The notes below the pieces were generated by a model. The model was not told where the DNA came from and ran no database searches. It worked only from the letters and a program-made list of their open reading frames with translations. The translations under genes were made by a program, and so were the position numbers. This document shows, in pieces, positions 36,161 to 47,500 of a DNA stretch of 64,000 nt. Every line of letters starts with the position of its first letter. The first letter of the stretch is position 1. Origin of the DNA: Trissonchulus latispiculum (Eukaryota; Nematoda; Enoplea; Enoplida; Ironidae); the NCBI GenBank assembly GCA_030248195.1, contig JASAND010028820.1, positions 1 through 64,000 of the forward strand, written 5' to 3'.

Positions 36161-38340
36161 AAATGTTTGTCTCGCTGCAAGTATTCCGATAATATATGGT
36201 TATATGGTGTTACTACGTATATTGAGTTTACTGGAGGCCTTTCAGATTTTTTACACACTTTGTCAGACTTTAGTTAGATGTTACTGTTAGTCACATTTGA
36301 CACACAACCGGCCATTCATTGTGCAATTCCTATCTATGCATTTATACATCTATACATTTACAAGAAAAATTTACATTTCCGTGTAAATAGTTCTGCCTCT
36401 AGGCAGAACAAAAACTAAACAAGTTTTTCTATCCGTGTGGTTAGGAAAGAATGAGAAACAATTCCTAAATACCGCTGAATTTTGAACCACGTTAACATTT
36501 ACTAGTCTTTCTTCTAACATAGTGTAGCAACGCTTGATTTGTGTCAATGGAAAAGTAACAAATATGTACAGTGTGAATCAACCTCGGGTCATTGCGGTGG
36601 AAGACTGACGTCTAACCACTACACCTCTGCAACTCTAACTCCTACACACAGTTTTCATTGGATTACTAATCGGTGTCTTGGCCAAAATAATGGACATTCG
36701 GACTTCTGTCAAAGCGTTGCTACGAAAATCAATTGAATTCAATGTATTTAAGACATGTACATTTAAGACATATATTACTGTTTAATCTATGCATGGACCT
36801 CCGCTAATCGATATTATATTTCAGAAGCAAATAACGCCAGGGCGTATTACTAGGCTTTGCAAGATTTATACGACAAAATTAGATGAAATGTCAAAAACAA
36901 AATTAGATCGGATTCTTCTGAAAGCCTACGGGATTACCTTGATCGATTTCTATTTACTCTAAACTAGTAGGCTCCAAAAGGGCAATATTCCTTTGTAGAC
37001 CTTTATTATTCTATTGCTAGAATCGTTCTTGATCCTTGCCCATTAAACGATAGGAACTCCAGCAAAGGTTTCAGCTTCCCTGACATTCTACCCTTTCTCC
37101 TGATGTCTTCAATTATTTATTTCGATATTAAGCGATTTCTTAGCAGGTCAGACAAGCAAAAAGTATCTATAGATACATATATACACTTTCATTCCAATTA
37201 TATAAATAGAAAAACAAAACCTTCCCAGTACTAGAGTTTGTCACTTGTCCCTTTTCAGCGAATTTTGATTTTCGCTGAACTACATTAAGATCTGTGTGAA
37301 CAGAGGCCTATGGTTGCCATGCCATGTTTGGGCCGCCATGAAAGCCAGCGCAAGCTAGTACCTTGCTTATCTAATGCACCCAAGTGCAGCTCACAAGCTA
37401 CACAGGTGCTCAAAAAACTGCAACCGTTTAGATTGCTGACAGCCAAAGACAGCGTGAAGGCAGTGAATTCAGCTTAAATTCTCGAAGACAGTCTGAATTC
37501 TTAGTTTCTAAACCTAATTTGCATAATCTGCATACAAAAAATTTACCTAAGCTAGTCCTCTGTTGAAGATAGGGCATCCGAATAGAGAAATGACTCACCA
37601 TGAACTAAACATAGTAATTTTCTTTTTATTATACATTCCTGCTCCAGCAGGAATAAAGATAAACAAACTGGTTCTTGTGTTCAGAAGATAGGAGGGACTG
37701 AAGACAATAACAACAGCGTACACGCATTACATGCCATAATACCGGGAATATATTCCACTCCAGCGGAATAAAAACTGTTTTTCGAGGTAAAGGTAGCAAG
37801 CAGCGGTTATATCTGTTGGAAGCCTAGGAGCGTCAAAGTTAAATAAACTGTTATTTGAAAGGTAAACAGAACAAGTTTTTCCTGCTGCGCCTCAGCGCGG
37901 CAGGTATCTTAATTTTGCCTAGCCCGGGCCCTCACACGCAGTCTGCTTGATAAAGATGCTTTTTCACATAAATGCGTGTGAGCAGTGGTTGAAGATAGGG
38001 CCAGCATGATTTCTATGTAGAATCTTGTTTTCTTTTTTAAAGAGCTTCTGTTTCTGATTCATGCAATAATTACGCATATATGCTTTTGTAATAATGGCAG
38101 TTTGAAAACCGGAAACATTGATTCATCACTCTACTTGGATGACTCATAATCAACTTTTGACATTAACAGCACAGCAAAATATTCTTAAACAACATGAAGC
38201 ACATGAATAAATGCCTAAAGCTTAATTTTCTTAATTAACTTAACTTAAGGTACAAAGCCGTCCTCAGAAAGCGATATGTAGCAAAGTGCAGACGTGTCCT
38301 CCAGAATGCAGGCACAGTCTTGATTCGAATTCAAACTATA
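36161..38340. other. Intergenic, AT-rich, no gene recognised
   Basis: I see no supported exon or transposon end. A frame at 36539-36736 is Cys- and His-containing but has no family features. Confidence 0.4.
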
Positions 38341-38362
38341 ACTTAGTTCGACAGAGTTCCAG

Positions 38363-38440
38363 TGGCTCAATGGTTAGGCGTTGGTCTAGAAAACCAAGGG
38401 TTGTGTGTTTGATCTCTACCTGGTAGAAATTTTTCGAACG
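38363..38440 (+). other. tRNA-like sequence or SINE head
   Basis: AGTGGCTCAATGGTTAGGCG resembles an A box and GTGTTTGATCTC resembles a B box, 35-40 bp apart. Between them TTGGT-CTAGAAA-ACCAA forms a perfect 5-bp anticodon-like stem with a 7-base loop. The acceptor stem (CCAG/CTGG) and T stem are poor, so it is more likely a tRNA-derived SINE head or tRNA pseudogene than a working tRNA. Confidence 0.5.
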
Positions 38441-38574
38441 GATGCTGTACTGTCACATCTTTTTTCGTTTTATTGCAGTATTAAACTGAATTGAAACATT
38501 GGTAAAATTATTGAAACAACGTCTTGCACGTGTGTTTTCTGTAGTAAGCAAAAAGAATTCCGTTATAAAGAATT

Positions 38575-38640
38575 AGCTGCGCAGCAGGTTTACAATTACT
38601 GAAAATGTCCGTTCAGTAGAAACTTGACTTTTTGCAAAAA
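38575..38640. repeat. GCTGCGCAGCAGGTTTACAATT repeat, copy 2
   Basis: About 60 bp matching 20787-20840 in direct orientation (GCTGCGCAGCAGGTTTACAA, then GAAAATGT or AAAAATGT, then AGYRGAAACT). One copy lies just before the satellite block and one just before element II. Confidence 0.6.
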
Positions 38641-39655
38641 ATCTTGCTTGTTGCAATAGTAGATATAAAATGGCGATTCTGGCACAAAATAGGATTCAAT
38701 TCTAGTTCAAATCTAAGGGAATCCTACTTGCTCCTAGTTCAAAAGTGAATCCTGCAAAGTAGGATTTCTCTGGGAATCCTGCAATGTAGTAAGTTTGGTT
38801 ACTAGCGACAGTACGCGTCTCTCCGTATAAATTATAAAGTTGGCTAGCTGCAAATCATATGAAACCTGTTTTAGAAGACAAGTATCAAGAAACATTACAA
38901 TTCTCAATTTTATTCACTATTTCAAAACAGCAACATCATACGTACGTACAAAACCAGTTGCTGTATTTTTTCTTGCTTGTCAACAGATATTGTGGCATTT
39001 GAATTTAGTGCAAACGTCACATCAACAGTAATAGAAACATGTTCTCACAAAACCAGTTAGATATGGCTGTATTTTTGCAAGCATAACTTACTTTTGCGGC
39101 ATTAGACTTTACTACTGTCTTCACGTGCTTTAAGAGCACCATAGATCGCACAAAACCGGTTACAAGTTATTTTATTGGGTATTTTCTGCTTATTAACACT
39201 AACACCGCTAACGTGTTTACGCTTGTTTATCAAGAAACCTGTTTCGTAAATGAGTAAGACCGTTGAAGAACACTGCTCTGTTTTCTACATCGACAACAGC
39301 ATTATCATTCGTACGAAACTAGTTAATAGTTATTGCTATGTTTTCGATTGAGCAATAACATCGCGGGTGTATTTTAATGTCATTACAATTCGCTCCCTTC
39401 TCCACTGTTTCAAATGTCATATAAAAACCAGTATTTGTCGTAACTTGTTATATTCTTTTACAGATTAAAGTCGGACACCTGAAAATTACTTACTTATGAA
39501 ATTGTAACTCTACTTGCGTCTCTCTTATTTTCGTAGTATCAAAACTGGTCCGTTTTCCATGTGCAAAGTACTTACGTTTATTTGAAAAATATTTATTCAA
39601 AAACTCTCGTATTCGCATTATGGTATTAGTAATGTTAACTGTACTAGTGCTCAGT

Positions 39656-40264
39656 TTACGTGTCTATATGATCGCCTTCCTTGTCTTCTTCTGTCGTCAT
39701 CTGGTAGTCTTCTTCTTCGTCATTCATTTTCGCTAGATTGGCAAGTATATGAATGTCGATGCTTTTGTTCTTTTGAATCGCCAATTGATAAGCATCCATG
39801 GAGTCTATACCTTTGTCTTCTTCAATCAATTCCTTTTTATCGTGTATTTCTTTTATTATTGGATCATTTCTGAAATCAGTAAGTTGTATGAATTTGTTTA
39901 ATAGCAAATGATTTAGCGTCTGGCGGATACGTGGCAATAAATCGGCTAATGCTTCAAGTCTAGCTCCAGCTGACGAATAACCGTCTTCTTCATATTCTCT
40001 TAAAACCCTCTTGAACTTAGGAGTATGCCTTTCTAATGCTTCAGTCTTTAAGTCATTCCAGAAAGCGCCTAGCTGTTCTGTTTCCTGGTCTTTCGCGTCA
40101 TCGCTGGTCTTATTTGAATCCTGATCAGAGTCAGTATCGTATTTATCGGTTTCATCAGTGACAGCTTCGTTATGTAAGTTGTCTGCTTGGTGAGTCCTCA
40201 TCTTATGATTGTATAGGCTTTGACGATGTGAATAAGTCTTCATGCAAACAGAACAGTCATACAT
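39656..40264 (-). CDS. Single-finger C2H2 element protein, element II left arm
   Basis: ATG at 40264 (the frame extends to 40270 only through a TTG), stop at 39656, 202 residues. One finger, C-x2-C-x12-H-x4-H, lies at the extreme N-terminus (MYDCSVCMKTYSH through MRTH). An Asp/Glu/Ser/Lys-rich linker follows, then LGAFWNDLK, EYEEDGYSSAGARLEALADL, LLPRIRQTLNHLL, FRNDPIIKEI and DAYQLAIQKN, with an acidic tail rich in Glu and Asp. The order matches the element III protein despite low identity, defining a family. It differs from its mirror partner (40526-41134) at 8 residues and both are open. DNA binding is expected from the finger; any role in transposition or silencing is inference. Confidence 0.75.
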   Translation of the reverse strand: MYDCSVCMKTYSHRQSLYNHKMRTHQADNLHNEAVTDETDKYDTDSDQDSNKTSDDAKDQETEQLGAFWNDLKTEALERHTPKFKRVLREYEEDGYSSAGARLEALADLLPRIRQTLNHLLLNKFIQLTDFRNDPIIKEIHDKKELIEEDKGIDSMDAYQLAIQKNKSIDIHILANLAKMNDEEEDYQMTTEEDKEGDHIDT

Positions 40265-40525
40265 TCTCAATGCTTACGTCAGTACTTATTGTAAGTATGG
40301 AACCTATTGCCCTTTTATTAATTCTGGCTTACGAAAGTACTTACACAAGTCTATGCATCTACTCCCCGTCCACCTCATATCTAGAATACAAACCAAAGTT
40401 GAGAGGTGGACGTTGGATGGGGGCGTAAAAGATGCATAGACTTGTGTAAGTACTTTCGTAAGCCAGAATAAATAAAAGGGCAATAGGTTTCATACTTACA
40501 GTAAGTACTGACGTAAGCATTGAGA
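40265..40525. promoter_or_regulatory. Shared bidirectional promoter region of element II
   Basis: The 261-bp centre between two divergent genes must contain both promoters. It has several small palindromes of the form TACTTA-n3-TAAGTA (about 40282-40296, mirrored at 40493-40507) and CTTACGAAAGTACTTAC (about 40328-40344, mirrored at 40445-40461). They are arranged symmetrically about the centre. They are candidate operators, for example for the encoded finger protein, by inference. Confidence 0.5.
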
Positions 40526-41134
40526 ATGTATGACTGTCCTGTTTGCATGAAGACTTATTCACATCGTCAAAGCCTATACAATCATAAGATGAGGACTCAC
40601 CAAGCAGACAACTTACATAACGAAGCTGTCACTGATGAAACCGATAAATACGATACTGACTCTGATCAGGATTCAAATAAGATCAGCGATGACGCGAAAG
40701 ACCAGGAAACAGAACAGGTAGGCGCTTTCTGGAATGACTTAAAGACTGAAGCATTAGAAAGGCATACTCCTAAGTTCAAGAGGCTTTTAAGAGAATATGA
40801 AGAAGACGGTTATTCGTCAGCTGGAGCAAGACTTGAAGCATTAGCCGATTTATTGCCACGTATCCGCCAGACGCTAAATCATTTGCTATTAAACAAATTC
40901 ACACAACTTACTGATTTCAGAAATGATCCAATAATAAAAGAAATACACGATAAAAAGGAATTGATTGAAGAAGACAAAGGTATAGACTCCATGGATGCTT
41001 ATCAATTGGCGATTCAAAAGAACAAAAGCATCGACATTCATATACTTGCCAATCTAGCAGAAATGAATGACGAAGAAGAAGACTACCGGATGTCGACAGA
41101 AGAAGACAAAGAAGGCGATCATATAGACACGTAA
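40526..41134 (+). CDS. Single-finger C2H2 element protein, element II right arm
   Basis: Mirror copy of 39656-40264 with the ATG at 40526 and TAA at 41132-41134, 202 residues. The C2H2 finger begins MYDCPVC. The conserved VGAFWNDLK, EYEEDG, LLPRIRQTLNHLL, FRNDPIIKEI and AIQKN segments are all present. Changes relative to the other copy are mostly conservative or in the linker and tail. No introns are needed, though a short 5' exon cannot be excluded. The gene lies about 1 kb from the right end of the element. Confidence 0.75.
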   Translation: MYDCPVCMKTYSHRQSLYNHKMRTHQADNLHNEAVTDETDKYDTDSDQDSNKISDDAKDQETEQVGAFWNDLKTEALERHTPKFKRLLREYEEDGYSSAGARLEALADLLPRIRQTLNHLLLNKFTQLTDFRNDPIIKEIHDKKELIEEDKGIDSMDAYQLAIQKNKSIDIHILANLAEMNDEEEDYRMSTEEDKEGDHIDT

Positions 41135-42137
41135 ACTGAGCACCAGTACAGTTAACATTACTAATACCATAAAGCGAATGGGAAAGTTGTTGAATAAATA
41201 TTTTCCAAATAAGCGTAAGTACTTTGTACATGGAAAACGGACCAGTTTTGATACTACGAAAATAACAGAGACGCAAGTAGAGTTACAATTTCATAAGTAA
41301 GTAATTTTCAGGTGCCCGACTTTAATCTGTAAAAGAATACAACAAGTTACGACAAATACTGGTTTTTATATGACATTTGAAACAGTGGAGAAGGGAGCGA
41401 ATTGTAATGGCATTAAAATACACCCACGATGTTATTGCTTAATCGAAAACATAGCAATAACTATTAACTAGTTTCGTACGAATGATAATGCTGTTGTCGA
41501 TGTAGAAAACAGAGCAGTGTTCTTCAACGGTCTTACTCATTTACGAAACAGGTTTCTTGACAAACAAGCGTAAACACGTTAGCGGTGTTAGTGTTAATAA
41601 GCAGAAAATACCCAATAAAATAACTTGTAACCGGTTTTGTGCGATCTATGGTGCTCTTAAAGCACGTGAAGACAGTGTAAAGTCTAATGCCGCAAAAGTA
41701 AGTTATGCTTGCAAAAATACAGCCATATCTAACTGGTTTTGTGAGAACATGTTTCTATTACTGTTGATGTGACGTTTGCACTAAATTCAAATGCCACACT
41801 ATCTGTTGACAAGCAAGAAAAAATACAGCAACTGGTTTTGTACGTACGTATGATGTTGCTGTTTTGAAATAGTGAATAAAATTGAGAATTGTAATGTTTC
41901 TTGATACTTGTCTTCTAAAACAGGTTTCATATGATTTGCAGCTAGCCAACTTTATAATTTATACGGAGAGACGCGTACTGTCGCTAGTAACCAAACTTAC
42001 TACATTGCAGGATTCCCAGAGAAATCCTACTTTGCAGGATTCACTTTTGAACTAGGAGCAAGTAGGATTCCCTTAGATTTGAACTAGAATGGAATCCTAT
42101 TTTGTGCCAGAATCGCCATTTTATATCTACTTGCAAT

Positions 42138-44250
42138 CAAATTCATAATGAGAAGTACAGACAGATAAAACAGATATATTCAGACAAATGATATTGGTGT
42201 TTAGATGTTACTTACCTCTCCATGTTCAAGCAATCTAAAAGTAAATTTCCGAATCAAAGACTTCGTAAATCAAATTGGTCAGCTTCAATCAGAATTCGTC
42301 TTTTTGAAAACTCTCACCACAAAATTTGCCGTGAAATAAAGTCTAAGAAGTAAACTTGTAAATTTCACAAATTCTCCACCAATTAACGATCAATTTCCAT
42401 TATTATTGTTATCGTAAAAATGAAGGAACACTATTCACATTTATTATTGTTACGCATGTTAATTCTTGATGTGTGAAGTTTAAATCCAGACTATGCGCCA
42501 CCTGTAAGCTTTGGCCAGTGTCTGTGTTTCCAGATTCTTTACTCTGCTGTCATGGTCAGTTCCGTCAGGCGCGATAACAGAGGCTTTCTCATTATTGGCC
42601 GGAGATTCGAATTTATTGTTGCTAGAGTTGCATGAGCAATGTCTTCCGCTGTTGTATTAGCCAGACATGGACGTTATTGTTGATGCTGATTTTAAGCCCA
42701 ATACTAACAATTTAGAGGAATTACTATAGACTTCACAAACTGTAATAGCTCAAGCTTGAGAACAACTCGAGTATACCTGGAAAATTAACTGCCATGCTCG
42801 AGTGAATCCCCAGCACTCGCAGGAATAAGCTAACCACGAGCATAGAATTGCAGTCTTCTTTCGAGCCATTATTCATCCTGACCAGGTTTCGCTCGAGAAT
42901 AAGGATATTTCTAGAGAATTTTGACTGCTGAAATATTTTCTCCTCGGTGAAAAATCATAATATTATGTAACATCATGTGTTGAAACTAAATGTAATGGCT
43001 TAATATGTCAAAATCCAATTCATGAAACGTGTTTTGCTATGGACACATCAATCTGGCTCCGGAAAACCGCCATTTCTGTAACCTGTTATTTCATAACCAA
43101 CCGTTAAAATTGTTTTATTCCTGCAGTTCGAATTGAGATTTATGAAACCTCAAAGATTTGCTTAACATTGAGCTAATCTTGAGCTAGTTTTATTTAATTT
43201 TAAGCTCGAGAATAGCTAAGGTAAATTTATGAATGGATGCGTAAAATTGATTGTCTACTTTTTAAAAGTTAGAGAATAAAATTATACTCGAGCTAACCTC
43301 AAGGTTTGTAATTCTTGAGCTAAACTCTAGTGGTGCTGGAGAATAACACTCCGAGAATAGCTGTGGACTAGGGCGAGAACCCGGAGTTTGCTTCGACAGA
43401 GACTAAATTCGAGAATGGCTTATGCGTTCGCCGTTAGGCTTTTCATCTATGATTATTGATTAAGAAGCTGTTTTAAGCATTTTATTCGTAAAGTGCAGGG
43501 CCCTAGTGTAAGAATGTTAACAGATTAATTTATTTGTGATAAATGAGTTGATATTACGTTGTTTCCAGATTTTAGATACATACTCAAAAACTATTGGTTA
43601 TCACCATTAAGACTAGCAGACTTTACCGCAGGCAGCGCAATTTGTTCTTATTCTATCCGTATTTTGTTCAGATCACATTTGGATTTTTTGGACAGAAATT
43701 TTGGATCAAAAAGTGGTATTTTTCCAAATAAATCTACTTTCAAATTTAGAAAAACCGAGTAGATCACAGGAAAGCTGACACATTAGCGGTCCTAAAAATT
43801 CTATTGAAATTTTTCCATAAAGTGAGTCGGGAGAAATAGCCAGTTAAAGTTAGAAAAGTGGCAAAGATCAAAGGATTTTGAAAATTGAAAAAATTGAATA
43901 ACTCGCACGCAGTTCTTGTCGAAATTAGCGGATATTTGGGAAACAGTAAGTTTGGGGCCTGGCTAATTTTCCACTTTACGGCTAGTTCCTGCCATCTACT
44001 GATTTTTTAGAACCGAAAAAACTATTCTTTGAAATATTTAATTTTTTCAAATTTTCTTTTCAGCCATAGGAAAGTTCATGCCGTGACGGTTCCGAAAAAA
44101 ATATTCATTTTTACTGCAGCAAAAACGTGCCGCTAAGGCTAAGCCAGTTAAAACAGTTTAGCTCCCTACATTTTTTGAGGCTGCCCTATCCCTACAATGA
44201 GAAATAGCGAAGAAAATAAAGATGGCACTATATCTGTGAGAACTGGGATA
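42138..44250. other. Intergenic region upstream of gene B
   Basis: At 42740-43430 there are scattered CTCGAG, GAGAAT and AGCTCGAG words in both orientations, suggesting an old foldback repeat. At 43670-43880 is copy 2 of the dispersed repeat seen at 35765. No exon was recognised. Confidence 0.45.
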
Positions 44251-44440
44251 CTAACTAAAACGACTAACAACTTCATCCTTTCTTTGTAAACATTTGCCTA
44301 TAATTTTTACATTGTATTTAAGATTCATTGCAGCATAATATCAAAATAGTGTCTTTAATATTTGCTAATTCAAAAGCTGTTCAAATAAAGATGATTTGAA
44401 GAAAATAAATGCATTATGCTATTTTTCTCGACAAAGATAC

Positions 44441-44450
44441 TATATAAAAG
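44441..44450 (+). promoter_or_regulatory. TATA box of gene B
   Basis: TATATAAAAG, identical in sequence and nearly in spacing to that of gene A. Upstream similarity to gene A extends to about 44340. Confidence 0.8.
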
Positions 44451-44512
44451 CTTCGCCCCAACAGTTTAGTCAGTAGTCAAGTCTTGAGCTCTGCACTTGC
44501 AATCGCGGGATT

Positions 44513-47500
44513 ATGAAATTGTTTATCCTGTTAGCTATTTTTGGCGCTACGTATAGCGCTAGCAGAGGCAGACTACCGTTACATGGTAAGATGGTTATCG
44601 GAAATTTGTCTTGTTTCTTATTTTATTACAGTTTAAAATACAATACCTATAATTGTTTATCCTCTTAGCTGTTTTCGGCGTCAGTTATGGCGCTGGCAGG
44701 GGCAGAGTCAAAAGTGTGGTTTCGTTGCATGGTAAGATTTGTGGGAATTTTAAATTTTTTGTTGTCGAAGCTTACTTTACAACTGCCCTTTCAGCTCTAC
44801 ATTTTAGTAAAACCCGTGCAGACCCTAGTGACCTTGTTAATCAACATGGAAGTTGTATTATCACACGTCGCCTGAAATGAGACCAGTAGTTTATAAAATA
44901 GGTATTACAGTAGAAGTTCTGAAGCACCAGACATAGTTTCTGTATGCACGATTGTTTCAGGTCAAGGATCAGCCAGCAGAGGAAATGGAAAATACGGTAA
45001 AAAATATGCATAGCAGATAAACGCCTATTGAATACTTACACTTGATTGCACTAAAAGAGATAATCTCGAGCTTCAGATTATCAAGAGATTAACTCAAGAT
45101 TAACTGGAGATTATCCTCATCGAGCTTTCCACCAACTAAAGCTAGAGATAATCGTGAGCTCGAGATAATCTCCAACTACTAAAATTTCAACCCTACCCCT
45201 GAGTAGGATTAAGTCAGGATTATCTCGCAGTTTTCATTGGAAATGCCTGAATTTGAACCGTTGGTGTAAATTACTTCTACTTTAGCAACAAGTTTTCAGC
45301 ATTGTTACACTTTGTAAATACCATAGCTCACAATACTTGATAAAAGATGCCTTTATCGATATATTCGAAAACCTTTTAGTTTTCTAAACACCTTATTAAA
45401 AAATTGTTTAGACACAAAAAATAAAGAAGAATTTATTGATATATCCTTATCTAAACGTTGAAACCTAAATCAGCTACATCTTGTATTTGAATCTCCAAAC
45501 AATCCTTTTTATTTAAAATGCATAAATTGGATAATAATATGGTCAAGCACATATTCCCGGCTGATGCCGCTCAAGTACCGCTCAAGTAAATATTATTTTG
45601 TAATCGACAGATTACCCTTCAAAAAGTTCCCAATTTGATTGGCGAAACTGCTCATCACATGACATAAAAATACAGTTTGATTGGTGAATCTTGAACTTGA
45701 GATAATCTCGAGCTTGAGCTGCAGATCGGATAATCTCGAACCATTTTTAGTTGGCACAGCAGATAATCTCTAACTCAGAGTCAGAGATAAGCACAGCTAA
45801 TTCAATCCTGAACTTGAAGATTATCTCTAGCTTAAGCTTGAGATAATCTAGTTGTTGCTGAAAACGGGCGTTTGTTTGGGCTAAAACGTATCGAGTAGCA
45901 AGAAAACTCAATGCGAAGTTGCGAAATTTCGTGTTACCTTGCATTTGGTCGATTTCCTCGATCGTTAAGACCTGCTGAGCCAAATCTAATAAGTCGTCCC
46001 TCGACCCATATGTCCTTCATTTCATACCGTGGCACAAAAACAACTTTCGGCCGATTCTTCGGCTGTAGCTAACATAGCTTACAGCAATTCAATGCTGAAC
46101 TGAAGATTATCTCTTACTTAAGCATGAGATAATCTTGATGTTGGTGCCAACGGGCGTTAATCTCAAAAATGAACTATTTTAATTCCAAAAAACGATGCAT
46201 GCAAGTCTGCAAGCATGCGCAACTGTGTGTGCACTCAGTTATGGAAAGGGTACTGGGAGCTTAGTTCACTTTTGGGAGGGGATACGACATTATCTGTATC
46301 GTCATCCTGAACTGAGACTTTTGTTTTCTCCTATGTCATTGCTAACATTACAATTTATGGAATTCTAGGGGACTTATTCGAAGGTGATATTATTTTGACC
46401 AATGAAGAAGATAAAGTGGGTATTTGTTCCAAATCATTTAATTTAATCAGACTATCAGATTAATTGAAAAATAGAATTTGCTTGTAAAATTAAGTATTAT
46501 TTAGATAATAGGAAATAAATTATTAGGATGACAATCGAAAGGAATCAGTTCAGACAGCTGTTTCAGAAAGATGAACTAACTTTTTAATTCATGTACAGTT
46601 ACCGATCATGCTAATTGCGACATTGTTTGCACAAATCCAGTGGAATGTGTATAGTCTGAAATTTAGAACCGGAATGCCATAACTGATCCCGATAAGAAAT
46701 GGCCAAAAGACTCCCATGGTCACGTGATCATTCCATTTGTTTATCACAATGATCTACGTAAGGGTTTATGGCTCAATAGAATTTTAGCGATACAAAATAG
46801 ATATTCAATCTTCAACCATACACTTACGTTGTTGGATCAATTTACTCAAAACTATTTCACAGAATAAATAAGGAACAACCAGCATATCCGTGAAAATATG
46901 ACAGAGGTGTGCGTGTGCTGTGCTGACTGCTCATGTGCTGAGGCTGTGCTGACTGCCCATACCAAGGCTTAGAGTTTTGGGCTTGCACAGTCTGGAATAT
47001 CGTAGACTAATAAATGATGCTGTGTTGTGTTTTAAGATAGTTAGACATCTAATTGATTTGGAATTTTCTGACTTTTTTGAGTATTGTCCAGATGGTGGGA
47101 CTAGAGGGCATGGACTTCGACTTAAACCAATTAAAAGACCGCTATTAGTTGTAACGCAGAATTTCTTTAGTTGGCGTGTAGTTAGACTTTGGAACTCATT
47201 GACTGAAGAAGTTGTAAATGCAGCCACTGTAAATATTTTCAGGCAAAGGATTGAAGAACTAGATTTGGGTGCTTTTTTAATAGGGCGGGGGCTTAGATGA
47301 CCAGTGCTGGTCTTCTCTCGTCCTTCTTGAAATTAATTATAAACATTTGAGTATATATGTAATTATTGAACTATAACCATTTTTTTTTGTTCGATGCTAA
47401 TAAAATTTATGTACTAATTTGTTTATCGTTTCTTTTTCAAGTAAACGAATTGTCTTGTCTTGTCTTGTCTTGATCTAGCCGAAAAGACTATTGAGTACCT

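Larger units (their letters stand above)
38652..42137. mobile_element. Element II: 3.5-kb palindromic element with twin C2H2 genes (with target duplication)
   Basis: The element is 38658-42131, flanked by a perfect 6-bp duplication TGCAAT (38652-38657 and 42132-42137). It starts AGTAGATATAAAATGGCG and ends with the exact complement. The arms (about 1.7 kb each) mirror each other almost base for base around a centre near 40395, including words such as GACAGTACGCGTCTCTCCG at both ends. Each arm holds one intact C2H2 gene transcribed outward. AG...CT ends with 6-bp duplications are known for Polinton/Maverick elements, but none of their proteins is encoded here. Confidence 0.9.

Noticed and set aside
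36539..36736. Small Cys/His-containing frame
   Set aside because: No family pattern, no splice context and no signal peptide; likely chance.
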